DNA from: Prevotella sp.
Lineage (GTDB): Bacteria; Bacteroidota; Bacteroidia; Bacteroidales; Bacteroidaceae
NCBI GenBank assembly: GCA_017443345.1
Contig: JAFSNR010000028.1
Location: 1-47,065, forward strand
Direction of reading: 5' to 3'
DNA length: 47,065 nucleotides
Shown: positions 1 through 7,569 of the stretch, one piece after another
Layout of the letters: each line of letters starts with the position of its first letter
Numbering within the stretch: the first letter of the stretch is position 1
Program-made: the position numbers and the translations under genes
The notes under the pieces: generated by a model
Told to the model about the DNA's origin: nothing
Seen by the model: the letters and a program-made list of their open reading frames with translations, nothing else
Database searches by the model: none

Positions 1-375
1 ATCGTGATGGACGGACTCGACATTGGCACGGCGGTGTTCCCACAAGCAGAGCTGAAGGTGTTTGTCACGGCCAGCGCCAAGGTGCGTGCCCAACGGAGGT
101 ACGACGAACTGATGGAAAAAGCGAAGACGCAAGAAGAGAAGGACGCGCTGGATTTTGACGAGATACTGAAGAATGTGGAAGAACGCGACTACATCGACTC
201 TCATCGCGAGGTGGCACCGCTTCGTCAGGCAGACGATGCTTTAGTGCTGGACAACTCGGAATTGACAAGGGAAGAACAGAGCGCGTGGCTGCTGGAAAGA
301 TTTAAGGAGAAGGTTGGCTGTGCTGAACAGGGGGATTGTGCTGCGACACAGTCGCAGCATACACAACAGAAATAG
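1..375 (+). CDS. cmk: Cytidylate kinase, C-terminal part (5' end outside window)
   Basis: The frame is open from the first base, so the start lies upstream. The visible 124 residues begin with the [14 protein letters not shown] stretch of bacterial CMP/dCMP kinases, followed by the [15 protein letters not shown] segment (the lid region with nucleotide-binding arginines) and the [13 protein letters not shown] segment that precedes the C-terminal helix. The enzyme phosphorylates CMP and dCMP with ATP in pyrimidine salvage. The last roughly 19 residues, after the expected end, are Gln/Thr rich and look like a loose tail. ispH starts 8 bases after the stop, so the two are probably cotranscribed; cmk-ispH adjacency is common in Bacteroidetes. 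Confidence 0.93.
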   Translation: MVMDGLDIGTAVFPQAELKVFVTASAKVRAQRRYDELMEKAKTQEEKDALDFDEILKNVEERDYIDSHREVAPLRQADDALVLDNSELTREEQSAWLLERFKEKVGCAEQGDCAATQSQHTQQK

Positions 376-383
376 ACGGAGCT

Positions 384-1433
384 ATGCTGATAGAGATAGA
401 CGAGGGGTCGGGCTTCTGCTTCGGTGTGACAACCGCCATCAGGAAAGCTGAAGAGGAACTAGCAAAGAACGAGTCCCTCTACTGCTTGGGCGACATCGTG
501 CATAATGGGCGCGAAGTGGAACGACTGAAAAAAATGGGGTTAATCACCGTTGACCATGCTGACCTCGACACCCTGCATGACACGAAGATGTTACTCCGTG
601 CCCACGGCGAGCCTCCCATCACCTACGAAAAGGCCAAATACCACAACATCAGTCTGATAGATGCGACTTGTCCTGTGGTGCTGAACCTTCAGAAGCGCAT
701 CAAGAAGGCATACGAAGAGGGTGGACAGATTGTCATCTATGGCAAGAATGGACACGCCGAAGTGGTGGGGTTGGTAGGACAAACCGAAGGAACTGCTATC
801 GTCATAGAGAATCTGGAGGATGCCAAGAAACTGGATTTCAAGCACGATATTCAGCTTTTCTCGCAAACCACGAAATCGCTGGAGGGTTTTCGCGAAATCG
901 TCAGCTACATCGAACAAAACATGCAGGAAGGAGCACGTTTCAGCTACTTCGACACCATCTGCCGCCGTGTGGCCAACCGCATCCCCAACATCAGGAACTT
1001 TGCCGTACAACACGACGTGATTCTCTTTGTGTGTGGCAGGAAAAGTTCCAACGGGAAAGTGCTCTACAACGAGTGTCTGTCGATGAATCCGCATACATAC
1101 ATGATTGACGACCCTTCCGACATCGACTTTACGTGGTTCGACGGCGTGGAAAGTGTAGGCATCTGTGGTGCGACCAGCACTCTCTCGGAGCGCCAGTATC
1201 AGCGACAGGATGGTACCACGGAGTATTTCAAGAGTCGTGGTTTCGTACTTAAGAGAGGCGGCGATAACATCTATGGAGAACTCACGGGCGAGGCTGCATC
1301 GAAGAATCGCGATACGCAGTATTATCAGAACCAGCCTTATATCGTGAAAGGTTTCTGGAAGCAGCGTGTCTGGGGCGATAACAACGACCGCCACGAGAAT
1401 GTGTTCTACATAACTGACATTCAAACACTGTAA
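384..1433 (+). CDS. ispH: 4-hydroxy-3-methylbut-2-enyl diphosphate reductase with atypical C-terminal tail
   Basis: Last enzyme of the MEP isoprenoid pathway; a 4Fe-4S protein that reduces HMBPP to IPP and DMAPP. The three cluster cysteines are visible at residues 12 (GFCFG), 96 (DATCP) and 193 (DTICRR), with substrate-pocket residues in GDIVHN (His40), RAHGEPP (His74) and KNGHAE (His124, Glu126). I chose ATG 384 because the conserved protein starts there; the frame is open further upstream but overlaps cmk. The conserved core ends at VGICGATST (about residue 266). The family normally continues with a short helix beginning TPxWLM; here about 83 unrelated residues follow (267-349). I do not recognise this tail. 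It ends beside a repeat element, so recombination or a frame change near the 3' end is possible. Confidence 0.9.
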   Translation: MLIEIDEGSGFCFGVTTAIRKAEEELAKNESLYCLGDIVHNGREVERLKKMGLITVDHADLDTLHDTKMLLRAHGEPPITYEKAKYHNISLIDATCPVVLNLQKRIKKAYEEGGQIVIYGKNGHAEVVGLVGQTEGTAIVIENLEDAKKLDFKHDIQLFSQTTKSLEGFREIVSYIEQNMQEGARFSYFDTICRRVANRIPNIRNFAVQHDVILFVCGRKSSNGKVLYNECLSMNPHTYMIDDPSDIDFTWFDGVESVGICGATSTLSERQYQRQDGTTEYFKSRGFVLKRGGDNIYGELTGEAASKNRDTQYYQNQPYIVKGFWKQRVWGDNNDRHENVFYITDIQTL

Positions 1434-1521
1434 CATTAAAGATTCTTGGCGGAGCCAAGCGGCAAAGCCGAGCGAAACATTAAATATTAAACATTGAACA
1501 TTAAACATTAAAAAGGACTGA
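1434..1521. repeat. Hairpin core plus heptad array between ispH and the VirE-like gene
   Basis: The gap holds two consecutive GC-rich hairpins: CTTGGC/GCCAAG at 1445-1459 and CGGC/GCCG at 1460-1470. Five 7-base units follow: CATTAAA, TATTAAA, CATTGAA, CATTAAA, CATTAAA (1478-1512), reaching almost to the next start codon. The hairpins lack a following T-run, so they are not a classical terminator. A related core may lie inside the M15 gene near 4483-4525. Confidence 0.7.
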
Positions 1522-4248
1522 ATGTTTACATACCAAGAAAATACTCATTTCTCTCAGGCACTTCCTTGCACAAAGGAAGTGTTCTGGGAGCAAGTAAAGA
1601 AGCCTAATACGGCTTGGCGCATTGATGCCCGCAGGGCTATTCTTGCGGCTGTGGATGCTTCGAAGACTCAGGGCGTGGCGGCTCTTCAGACTTGGCTTAA
1701 TAATGCTGACTATCAGAAATTTCTGCTGAAAAAGCGGAATCTGAAAAAGGAATCAGCCAAGAAAGCGTGGGCTACTAAATCTGACGCTGAAAAGTTGTTG
1801 GCTTTTGCTCAGGAGATCAAGGACAATTCAACGGCTTTTATATACAGTTGTAGAGAATTTGATGAGACTGAGACGAGCAAGGGGGCACCCTTCCGTCATA
1901 GAAGATTGGCAGATTGTCACCTGAACGGTCTTGTGATGCTCGACATTGATCATGTGGAGAATCCAATGGATATCTGGTACAAGCTACGTGACAATGAAGA
2001 ACTGATGAAGCGCGTGGCTCTTGTACACATAACCAGTAGCGGTTTTGGTGCAAGAATCGTCTTCACGGCTGATATCAAGGATGGTAACTTGGCAGATAAC
2101 CAAATCGTCTTTGCTGAGAAACTGGGCTATCAGCCTGATGAAAGCTGCATCGATGCGACAAGAAACTCTTTTTCTCCAAAGGAGGAGGATATCCTTTACA
2201 TTAACGAAGAACTATTATTTGATTACTATGACGAAGATTTCGACAAGAGATTCACTCCTGAGTACCGTGAGAAGAGGACTCAACCATTATACCATGAGTT
2301 TCCTTCTGTTTATAAAGGCACGGATGCGGAGAATAAATTAGGCACGGATGCAGAGAATAAATTGGGCACGGATTCCACGGATTTACACGGCTTTAAAAAA
2401 GAACCCGAGAATCCTGTTGCAGTTAATAAAAGCAGTGATAATCCGTGTAATCCGTGCCAAAAATTAAAGTGGAGAGGTTATGATATTCAAGGGATTATTG
2501 ATCAGCGTTATGCTGCTAAGCTGCCCTGTGCTGCAGACAGCAACCGTCACAACGAGAGTCTTAAACTCGCAACCGATTTGTTGCTTATGCTCGATGGAGA
2601 TAAGGCCTTGGTACAAAGGATCGTCGAGGCACAATCGTGGGTCAAGGAAATCATTGATGAGCGCGATGAGAATGTTGAACAGACCGTCGCTTCCGCAGCC
2701 GAATGTGTGGCGCAGAAGGAGAAGAAGTATGCCTCTTCGCAGCCGTCAAAGGTGATGCTTGAAGCCATCAAGGCTTTTACAGGAAAGACGTATCAGGAGA
2801 TTGTCAAAGGCGAAAGTGAGCAACAAGGGGCTAATGCACTTTATGGTCAACATAAGATTCAGCAGATGTTGCAAGGATGGGGCGAGGAGATTGAAGCTCT
2901 GTTCCCGGATTTTCCTCTGCTGAAGGATATCTGTGAAGGTCTGAAGAAGAGTCAGTATCCTGCTGCTTTGTTCGTGGGTGGTGGTACAGCCATGACTTTG
3001 ATGACGAGGACTTGGTACAGATTCTATCATCGTCCGCAGCAGGAGCGCAGACTGAATTGCTCGCTGTATATTATTGGCCATCCTGCTTCAAACAAGTCCA
3101 TGGCTGATGATATCTACAAGATTTTGTCAGCACCAATAGCTGCTGCAGATAAGGCAGGAAAGGCTGCTTTGAATCGTTATAAGCAGGACCTGAAGAAGAA
3201 GGCGGCGAATAAGGAGGGTAAAGATAAGCCGCAAGGCATCATCCGTATTCATCCAGCCCGTACTTCGAATGGTCAGTTGATTCAGGATATGCTGAATGCG
3301 AAAGAGACGATTGATGGTAAGGAGATCCAACTCCACATGCTGACTTTTGATACTGAGCTCGACAATGCTACGATGTTGCAGCAGGGTGGTTCATGGATCA
3401 ATAAACAAAGTATGGAGCTGAAAGCCTTTCATAATGAGGAAGATGGTCAGATGTATCAGAACTCTGATTCACCTGTCGATGAATTCAACGTCACATGGAA
3501 CTACATCTACACAGGTACGCCCATCGCCCTTAAAAGAAAGGTGAATGAACGGAACTTCGGGTCAGGACTCTCAACACGTCTGGCGGTGATTCCCATGCCC
3601 AAGACGAATTATGAGATGATAGAACTGGAGGATGTGAACAAGATTGACTGGGCGCGTCTGGATCGTATGAAGACATGGGCTTATAGATTGGATAGCCGCT
3701 ATGGTGAACTGCCATTATGGCCTCTGGTCGTAAAAATGCATGGTTGGGTCAAGAACCGCATGGAGGACTGCGCTGAAGATGACAGTGAGGCGAATGAACT
3801 CATGCTAAAGCGCGTGCCTTATCACGCCCTTAATTATGCGGCTCCCTTCATTGATATGCGCCATTGGGATAGTCTTCATCAGGAGAATAACCACTGGATA
3901 GGCGAGTATGAGGTGGACGAAACAGACTGGAAGCTCTGCGAGTTGATAGCCCGAATTCAGTATGCCACCCAGCAGCATTTCTTCGGGGTGATGGCTGAGA
4001 AGTATTTCGACGACATGAATAATGACGTGCAGATTGTTGGAAAGCGACACCAGCAACGTTCATTGGATGGGTATTACAAACTGCCTGATACATTCACAAG
4101 GGAGGATGTGTTGAAATGCTTTGGCTATGACAATGAGAACTCTGTTAACACCAAATTAAGAAGACTCTTGGAGGGACACCTGATAGAAAAAATATCAGAA
4201 GGGAAAAACAAGGGTTGTTATAAGAAGGTGAATAGGATGGTTATCTAA
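1522..4248 (+). CDS. VirE_N (BT4734-like) / DUF3987 primase-helicase-like protein
   Basis: A 908-residue protein of a type common in Bacteroidetes accessory regions. The N-terminal part (about 30-240) resembles the BT4734-like VirE_N domain; its LMLDIDHV (hDhD) and TSSGFGARIVF segments fit an archaeo-eukaryotic primase fold. The C-terminal half (about 440-800) resembles DUF3987/VirE helicase-like domains: a degenerate P-loop IGHPASNKS near 517-524 (Asn where Gly is usual), a Walker-B-like MLTFDTELD near 607-615, and an arginine segment GLSTRLAVIPMP near 683. A linker around 265-315 carries two copies of GTDAENKL and other repeat-derived residues. Family members are linked with replication of integrated elements or with phage remnants, but their role is not settled. 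The M15 gene lies 35 bases downstream. The motif assignments are my reading; a hidden Markov search would settle them. Confidence 0.75.
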   Translation: MFTYQENTHFSQALPCTKEVFWEQVKKPNTAWRIDARRAILAAVDASKTQGVAALQTWLNNADYQKFLLKKRNLKKESAKKAWATKSDAEKLLAFAQEIKDNSTAFIYSCREFDETETSKGAPFRHRRLADCHLNGLVMLDIDHVENPMDIWYKLRDNEELMKRVALVHITSSGFGARIVFTADIKDGNLADNQIVFAEKLGYQPDESCIDATRNSFSPKEEDILYINEELLFDYYDEDFDKRFTPEYREKRTQPLYHEFPSVYKGTDAENKLGTDAENKLGTDSTDLHGFKKEPENPVAVNKSSDNPCNPCQKLKWRGYDIQGIIDQRYAAKLPCAADSNRHNESLKLATDLLLMLDGDKALVQRIVEAQSWVKEIIDERDENVEQTVASAAECVAQKEKKYASSQPSKVMLEAIKAFTGKTYQEIVKGESEQQGANALYGQHKIQQMLQGWGEEIEALFPDFPLLKDICEGLKKSQYPAALFVGGGTAMTLMTRTWYRFYHRPQQERRLNCSLYIIGHPASNKSMADDIYKILSAPIAAADKAGKAALNRYKQDLKKKAANKEGKDKPQGIIRIHPARTSNGQLIQDMLNAKETIDGKEIQLHMLTFDTELDNATMLQQGGSWINKQSMELKAFHNEEDGQMYQNSDSPVDEFNVTWNYIYTGTPIALKRKVNERNFGSGLSTRLAVIPMPKTNYEMIELEDVNKIDWARLDRMKTWAYRLDSRYGELPLWPLVVKMHGWVKNRMEDCAEDDSEANELMLKRVPYHALNYAAPFIDMRHWDSLHQENNHWIGEYEVDETDWKLCELIARIQYATQQHFFGVMAEKYFDDMNNDVQIVGKRHQQRSLDGYYKLPDTFTREDVLKCFGYDNENSVNTKLRRLLEGHLIEKISEGKNKGCYKKVNRMVI
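2317..2458. repeat. In-frame direct and inverted repeats inside the VirE-like gene
   Basis: Two 24-base direct repeats (2317-2340 and 2341-2364) differ at two positions and encode GTDAENKL twice. A third partial copy begins at 2365 with GGCACGGATTCCACGGAT. The reverse complement of 2441-2458 (ATCCGTGTAATCCGTGCC) matches 2365-2382 at 17 of 18 bases, so the segment also has inverted arms about 58 bases apart. The frame stays open throughout, placing the insert in the linker between the two domains. Confidence 0.8.
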
Positions 4249-4280
4249 ATGTTCAAATATTCAAATGTTCAAAATGTTTT
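4249..4280. repeat. Octamer array between the VirE-like and M15 genes
   Basis: Units ATGTTCAA, ATATTCAA, ATGTTCAA and a decayed AATGTTTT run directly from the stop codon of the VirE-like gene to three bases before the M15 start codon. This is one of several such stop-to-start spacers in the window. Confidence 0.7.
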
Positions 4281-4283
4281 TTT

Positions 4284-4841
4284 ATGAATGAAGTAATTGT
4301 AAATAGTAAGATGAAACTCTCTGAGCATTTCAATTTAGGGGAGTTGACAAAGACCAAGCATCAGACTGCGGATGGGAACATTCCGAGTCATGTGGTGATT
4401 GAGAATTTGAAGCGTATCTGCGAGAATTGGTTAGAAGATCTTCGTTACAGCTATAACACATTATATGTGTGGAATGTGGAAGGTGGCGCTCGGCCGAAGG
4501 ACGCTTGCTACCATCGGGACGCAAGAATGAGGAATGAGAATACTCATGAGGCAGAGGAGGACGAGCCGATTATTATCAACAGCGGTTATCGTTCACCTAC
4601 TGTGAATAAGTTGGCTGGAGGCTCGAATACTTCCAATCATCTGACGGGGTGCGCAGTGGATATCCGCTGCGCGGGTAAAGAGCAGATGATCCGCTATGCA
4701 TCGATATTGTTAGATATCGCTGATGGAACGAAACAGGATTATGATGAATTGCTATTAGAGCAGCATGGCTCAGTCTGTTGGCTCCATTTCGCAGTGAGAC
4801 CTAAGGACAACAGGAGACGTATAGAGTTCCTGAAAGTTTAG
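4284..4841 (+). CDS. M15-family (D-Ala-D-Ala carboxypeptidase-like) peptidase
   Basis: A 185-residue protein matching the Peptidase_M15_3 pattern: an N-terminal LSEHFNLGELTKT segment, INSGYRSPTVNKLAGG, then the metal-site segments SNHLTGCAVDIRC (His and Asp ligands) and WLHFAV (C-terminal His). Such enzymes cut peptidoglycan cross-links or stems and often act as phage or element endolysins; no signal peptide is seen. Residues about 62-90 (after LYVW and before EPIIINSGYRSP) look inserted, because the DNA there is a heptad and hairpin repeat rather than conserved sequence. ATG 4284 is the first start; an internal ATG at MKLSEHF (4311) is also plausible. The stop overlaps that of addB on the opposite strand. 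Confidence 0.8.
   Translation: MNEVIVNSKMKLSEHFNLGELTKTKHQTADGNIPSHVVIENLKRICENWLEDLRYSYNTLYVWNVEGGARPKDACYHRDARMRNENTHEAEEDEPIIINSGYRSPTVNKLAGGSNTSNHLTGCAVDIRCAGKEQMIRYASILLDIADGTKQDYDELLLEQHGSVCWLHFAVRPKDNRRRIEFLKV
4469..4538. repeat. In-frame heptad-core-heptad insertion in the M15 gene
   Basis: GTGGAAT and GTGGAAG (4469-4482) precede a GC-rich core with CTTGC/GCAAG arms (4504-4508 and 4521-4525), then GAATGAG twice (4525-4538). The core shares GCTCGGC, CGCTTG and CAAGAAT blocks, in the same order, with the reverse complement of the ispH-virE hairpin element. GTGGAAT is also the unit of the array in addA. Confidence 0.55.
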
Positions 4842-7528
4842 CGGCGGCCGCAGATGGGGGCGAAGGGGCAGGCGTGACAGCGATCGAGGTCGTCGGTGGG
4901 CGACAGGGCGAGGTCTTCGTTGAAGATCTCGCTTATTGTTTGGTTGAGCAGCTGCATGTATTCGTCGGCGACGGTGGCGATGTCGCGCACGGGTTCGCGT
5001 CCGAGGCAGAGGGTGGGGTCGTAGCCGTCGGTGCCGGCATGCTGGATGAAGAGCAGGGCGGGAGAGACTTCTTTAGATTTTAAAGATTTATCTTTAACGA
5101 TGATGCTGTAGAGGAAGGCCTGGAGATAGTAGTCGCTGTGGTCGGGGATGTTGGCAGGATCGAAGATGGCGGCGACATCGGGGAGGGTTTTCAGACGGCG
5201 GGAGCCGGTCTTGTAGTCGACGACGCGGATGTGCTGGTCGCCTGTCTGGGAGTCGGTGATGCTGTCGAGACGGTCGATGATACCGCCGATTCTTAGTTTA
5301 GACAGATCCATGCTGACGTATTGCTCGAGGCCGAGGATGGTGAAGGGTGTCAGGCGACGGTCGATCTCGACGAGCTGGCGCACGTACTTGATGATGACCT
5401 CACGGTTGATGAGCTGCAGACCGTCGAGGGGCGGCATGGGGCGCGTGGGGTCGTCGAAATGGAAGAACTCGGTCTTGATGGCATCGTCGACGGCCCGCTC
5501 GATGTCGACCACGTCCTTGAGCAGCTTGTCGAGGTCGAAGGCGGTTATCTCCTGACGTCCAAAACGCTGGTAGAGGTTTTGGGCGGCCTTGTGGAAGATG
5601 TTGCCGAAGAGGCGGTTGTCGATGAGCTCTTCATCGTTGTCGACTGCATCTTCAAGGTTGCAGACGTAGCGGTAGAAGAAGCGCAACTGGCAGCGGAGGT
5701 AGTTGCTGATGGCGGTGGGGCTGATGCCGCCTGAGAGGCGCTCGCGGAGGTGCTGCATGACCTCTGGGGTCTTGGTGATGGCGTTGGGTGTGCGCAGCAG
5801 GGTCTTCTGGCCGGATTTCAGGGTTTTGAAGTTTACGGGTGACAGTTTACAGTTTACAGGTGACAGTTTACAGTTTACAGGTGACTGTTTACAGTTTACG
5901 GAGGAACGGTCGACCATGAGCTGGAGCATGAAGCGTGACATCTCGCCTGTCTGTCCGTCGTTGGTGGAGTTGTTGTAGACGATGGTGACATCCTTGGCGC
6001 GCTGGAGCAGTCGGTGAAAGTAGTGCTGGTAGATGGCTACCTTCTGGTCGACGGTGGTGAGTCCGTAAGCCTTGCGGATGGCATAGGGGATGAACGAGGT
6101 GTCGTTGACGCCTCGCGGCATATTGCCTTCGTTACAGGAGAGCAGCAGCACGTGGTCGAAGTCGAGGTTACGTGTCTCGAGCACTCCCATCACCTGGATG
6201 CCCTCGGCGGGCTCACCGTGGAAGGGGATGGTGGTGGACTGTACGAGCTGGGCGACGAGGCGCTGGAGGGTGATCGTGTCGACGGTGAGGACACCGCTGT
6301 CGACGAGGTCGCTGACACGGTTGAGTAGGGTGTACATACGGAAGCAGCTTTCTGCATCGAGCGCGCCACTGGCGCGCTCGTCTGCAGAAGCGATGGTGCG
6401 GATGATGACTAGGAGCCAGCGGAGGAGGGGACCGTTATCGGTATAGCGGTGGTCGGCGTAGTCGTCGGGCAGGAAGGGGGCATAGGGATGGCGGCGCACG
6501 GTGTCGAGCCAGTGGCGGCGGAAGCTGTTGGTCTTGGGCGACCAGCCGTTGACCTGCAGGTTGATGAGCTGGCTGACGAGCGAGGCGATGGAGGTCTGGA
6601 GCAGGGGGTAGCCTGTTGTGACATTGACCTTCTCGACGGTATCGGGGAGGCAGTGGACAGCGGCCTGTAGGAGCCCTTCGTCACAGAGCACGATGGCCGT
6701 TCGGCGCCCGTCGGCGATGCGCTCAGGGGTGAGCCAGTCGCTGATGTAGCGGGCCTGTATGTTCTCCGTAGGGGCTGATATAAAGGTGAGGTCGCGTGGC
6801 GGCTCTTCGTCGGTATCCTGATAGAAGATGGCCCTGCCTGCCTCGTCGAGGCGACGGAAGAGTGCCTGTTCTACCTGATGGAGGTGGTTGAAGCCGATGA
6901 AGGCGTAGGTGTCGTATTCGAACTGTATGTCGGGGTCGCTGACCACCTGGCGGTAGAGGGCTCCCTCGTAGGCGAGCTGTCGGCTGGCGAGCTGGTCGTT
7001 GTAGTGGCGGTAGATGTCGCCGATGTGGCTCCACAGGCGCAGGAATCGCTCCTTGAGTTCGCTGTTATGGTCGTCGGTGAAGTTGCTGAAGAAGCGTCGT
7101 ATCATCTCGCGCTGCTCGTCGGTGAGGTAGGACACATCGTCGAGTTCGTGGATGTCGCGGAGGTTGGCGAAGATCTTATCGGCTGGCCCCATGTTCTTGT
7201 CGAGGTCGTCGAAGTCGGAGAGCAGCAGCTGTCCCCAGCCGTAGAAGTGGTCGAGGGTCTCGTCGATGCCTGTGCAGTGGGTGAAGCTCTTATAGAGTTC
7301 GCAGACGAGGAGTATGGGGTCGGCGACCTTCAGCTGTGAGTGGCTGCGGAAGAGGTCGCTGATGGTGATATAGGCTGGGCTCCAGATGGGGCGTCCAGCG
7401 AGGCGCGCGAGGTGGTCGTTGAGGAAGAGCGAGGCGCGCTTATTGGGGAAGACAACGGCTACCCGGGAGAGGTTGGTTCCATATCGTGAGAGCAGATCTT
7501 CTGCGACGTATTCGAGGAAACTTTTCAT
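4838..7528 (-). CDS. addB: AddB-like helicase/exonuclease subunit with Fe-S nuclease domain
   Basis: An 896-residue protein paired with AddA for double-strand break end resection. The N-terminal part resembles a degenerate UvrD-type helicase without an intact P-loop (VVFPNKRASLFL near residue 25), as expected for AddB. The C-terminal nuclease domain shows GGIIDRLD (about 746) and VVDYKTG (about 770), the PD-(D/E)XK residues. The four cysteines of the AddB iron-sulfur cluster can be assigned: one at YLRCQLRFF (about 612) and three in CHACPFAPICGRR at the very end. A 7-residue repeat (SPVNCKL type) lies between the two domains, encoded by a 21-base repeat. The start codon directly follows a heptad array after addA. 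The gene ends tail-to-tail with the M15 gene, overlapping by 4 bases, so no terminator separates them. Confidence 0.88.
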   Translation of the reverse strand: MKSFLEYVAEDLLSRYGTNLSRVAVVFPNKRASLFLNDHLARLAGRPIWSPAYITISDLFRSHSQLKVADPILLVCELYKSFTHCTGIDETLDHFYGWGQLLLSDFDDLDKNMGPADKIFANLRDIHELDDVSYLTDEQREMIRRFFSNFTDDHNSELKERFLRLWSHIGDIYRHYNDQLASRQLAYEGALYRQVVSDPDIQFEYDTYAFIGFNHLHQVEQALFRRLDEAGRAIFYQDTDEEPPRDLTFISAPTENIQARYISDWLTPERIADGRRTAIVLCDEGLLQAAVHCLPDTVEKVNVTTGYPLLQTSIASLVSQLINLQVNGWSPKTNSFRRHWLDTVRRHPYAPFLPDDYADHRYTDNGPLLRWLLVIIRTIASADERASGALDAESCFRMYTLLNRVSDLVDSGVLTVDTITLQRLVAQLVQSTTIPFHGEPAEGIQVMGVLETRNLDFDHVLLLSCNEGNMPRGVNDTSFIPYAIRKAYGLTTVDQKVAIYQHYFHRLLQRAKDVTIVYNNSTNDGQTGEMSRFMLQLMVDRSSVNCKQSPVNCKLSPVNCKLSPVNFKTLKSGQKTLLRTPNAITKTPEVMQHLRERLSGGISPTAISNYLRCQLRFFYRYVCNLEDAVDNDEELIDNRLFGNIFHKAAQNLYQRFGRQEITAFDLDKLLKDVVDIERAVDDAIKTEFFHFDDPTRPMPPLDGLQLINREVIIKYVRQLVEIDRRLTPFTILGLEQYVSMDLSKLRIGGIIDRLDSITDSQTGDQHIRVVDYKTGSRRLKTLPDVAAIFDPANIPDHSDYYLQAFLYSIIVKDKSLKSKEVSPALLFIQHAGTDGYDPTLCLGREPVRDIATVADEYMQLLNQTISEIFNEDLALSPTDDLDRCHACPFAPICGRR
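5831..5900. repeat. Ten-unit heptad array (three 21-base repeats) in frame within addB
   Basis: On the plus strand the units are GTTTACG, GGTGACA, GTTTACA, GTTTACA, GGTGACA, GTTTACA, GTTTACA, GGTGACT, GTTTACA, GTTTACG, without interruption. They form three 21-base copies (5838-5858, 5859-5879, 5880-5900), which keep the reading frame and give a 7-residue repeat in AddB. Gain or loss of a single 7-base unit would shift the frame. Confidence 0.92.
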
Positions 7529-7534
7529 CTTTGA

Positions 7535-7569
7535 GTTTAAAGTTTATAGTTTAAAGTTTATTGTTTGAT
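7535..7569. repeat. Heptad array at the addA-addB junction
   Basis: Units GTTTAAA, GTTTATA, GTTTAAA, GTTTATT, GTTTGAT (plus-strand reading) cover the last codons of addA and the gap up to the addB start codon at 7528. Confidence 0.8.

Noticed and set aside
1445-1470. Hairpins after ispH as a rho-independent terminator
   Set aside because: No T-run follows either stem, and a similar core lies inside a coding region.
591-1508. 305-codon minus-strand frame opposite ispH
   Set aside because: No recognisable domain, and it ends inside the repeat array; the conserved IspH reading occupies the other strand.
5838-5900. Regular 21-base repeats that might suggest a CRISPR array
   Set aside because: There are no unique spacers between copies; the repeats are directly adjacent, built from 7-mers, and in frame within addB.
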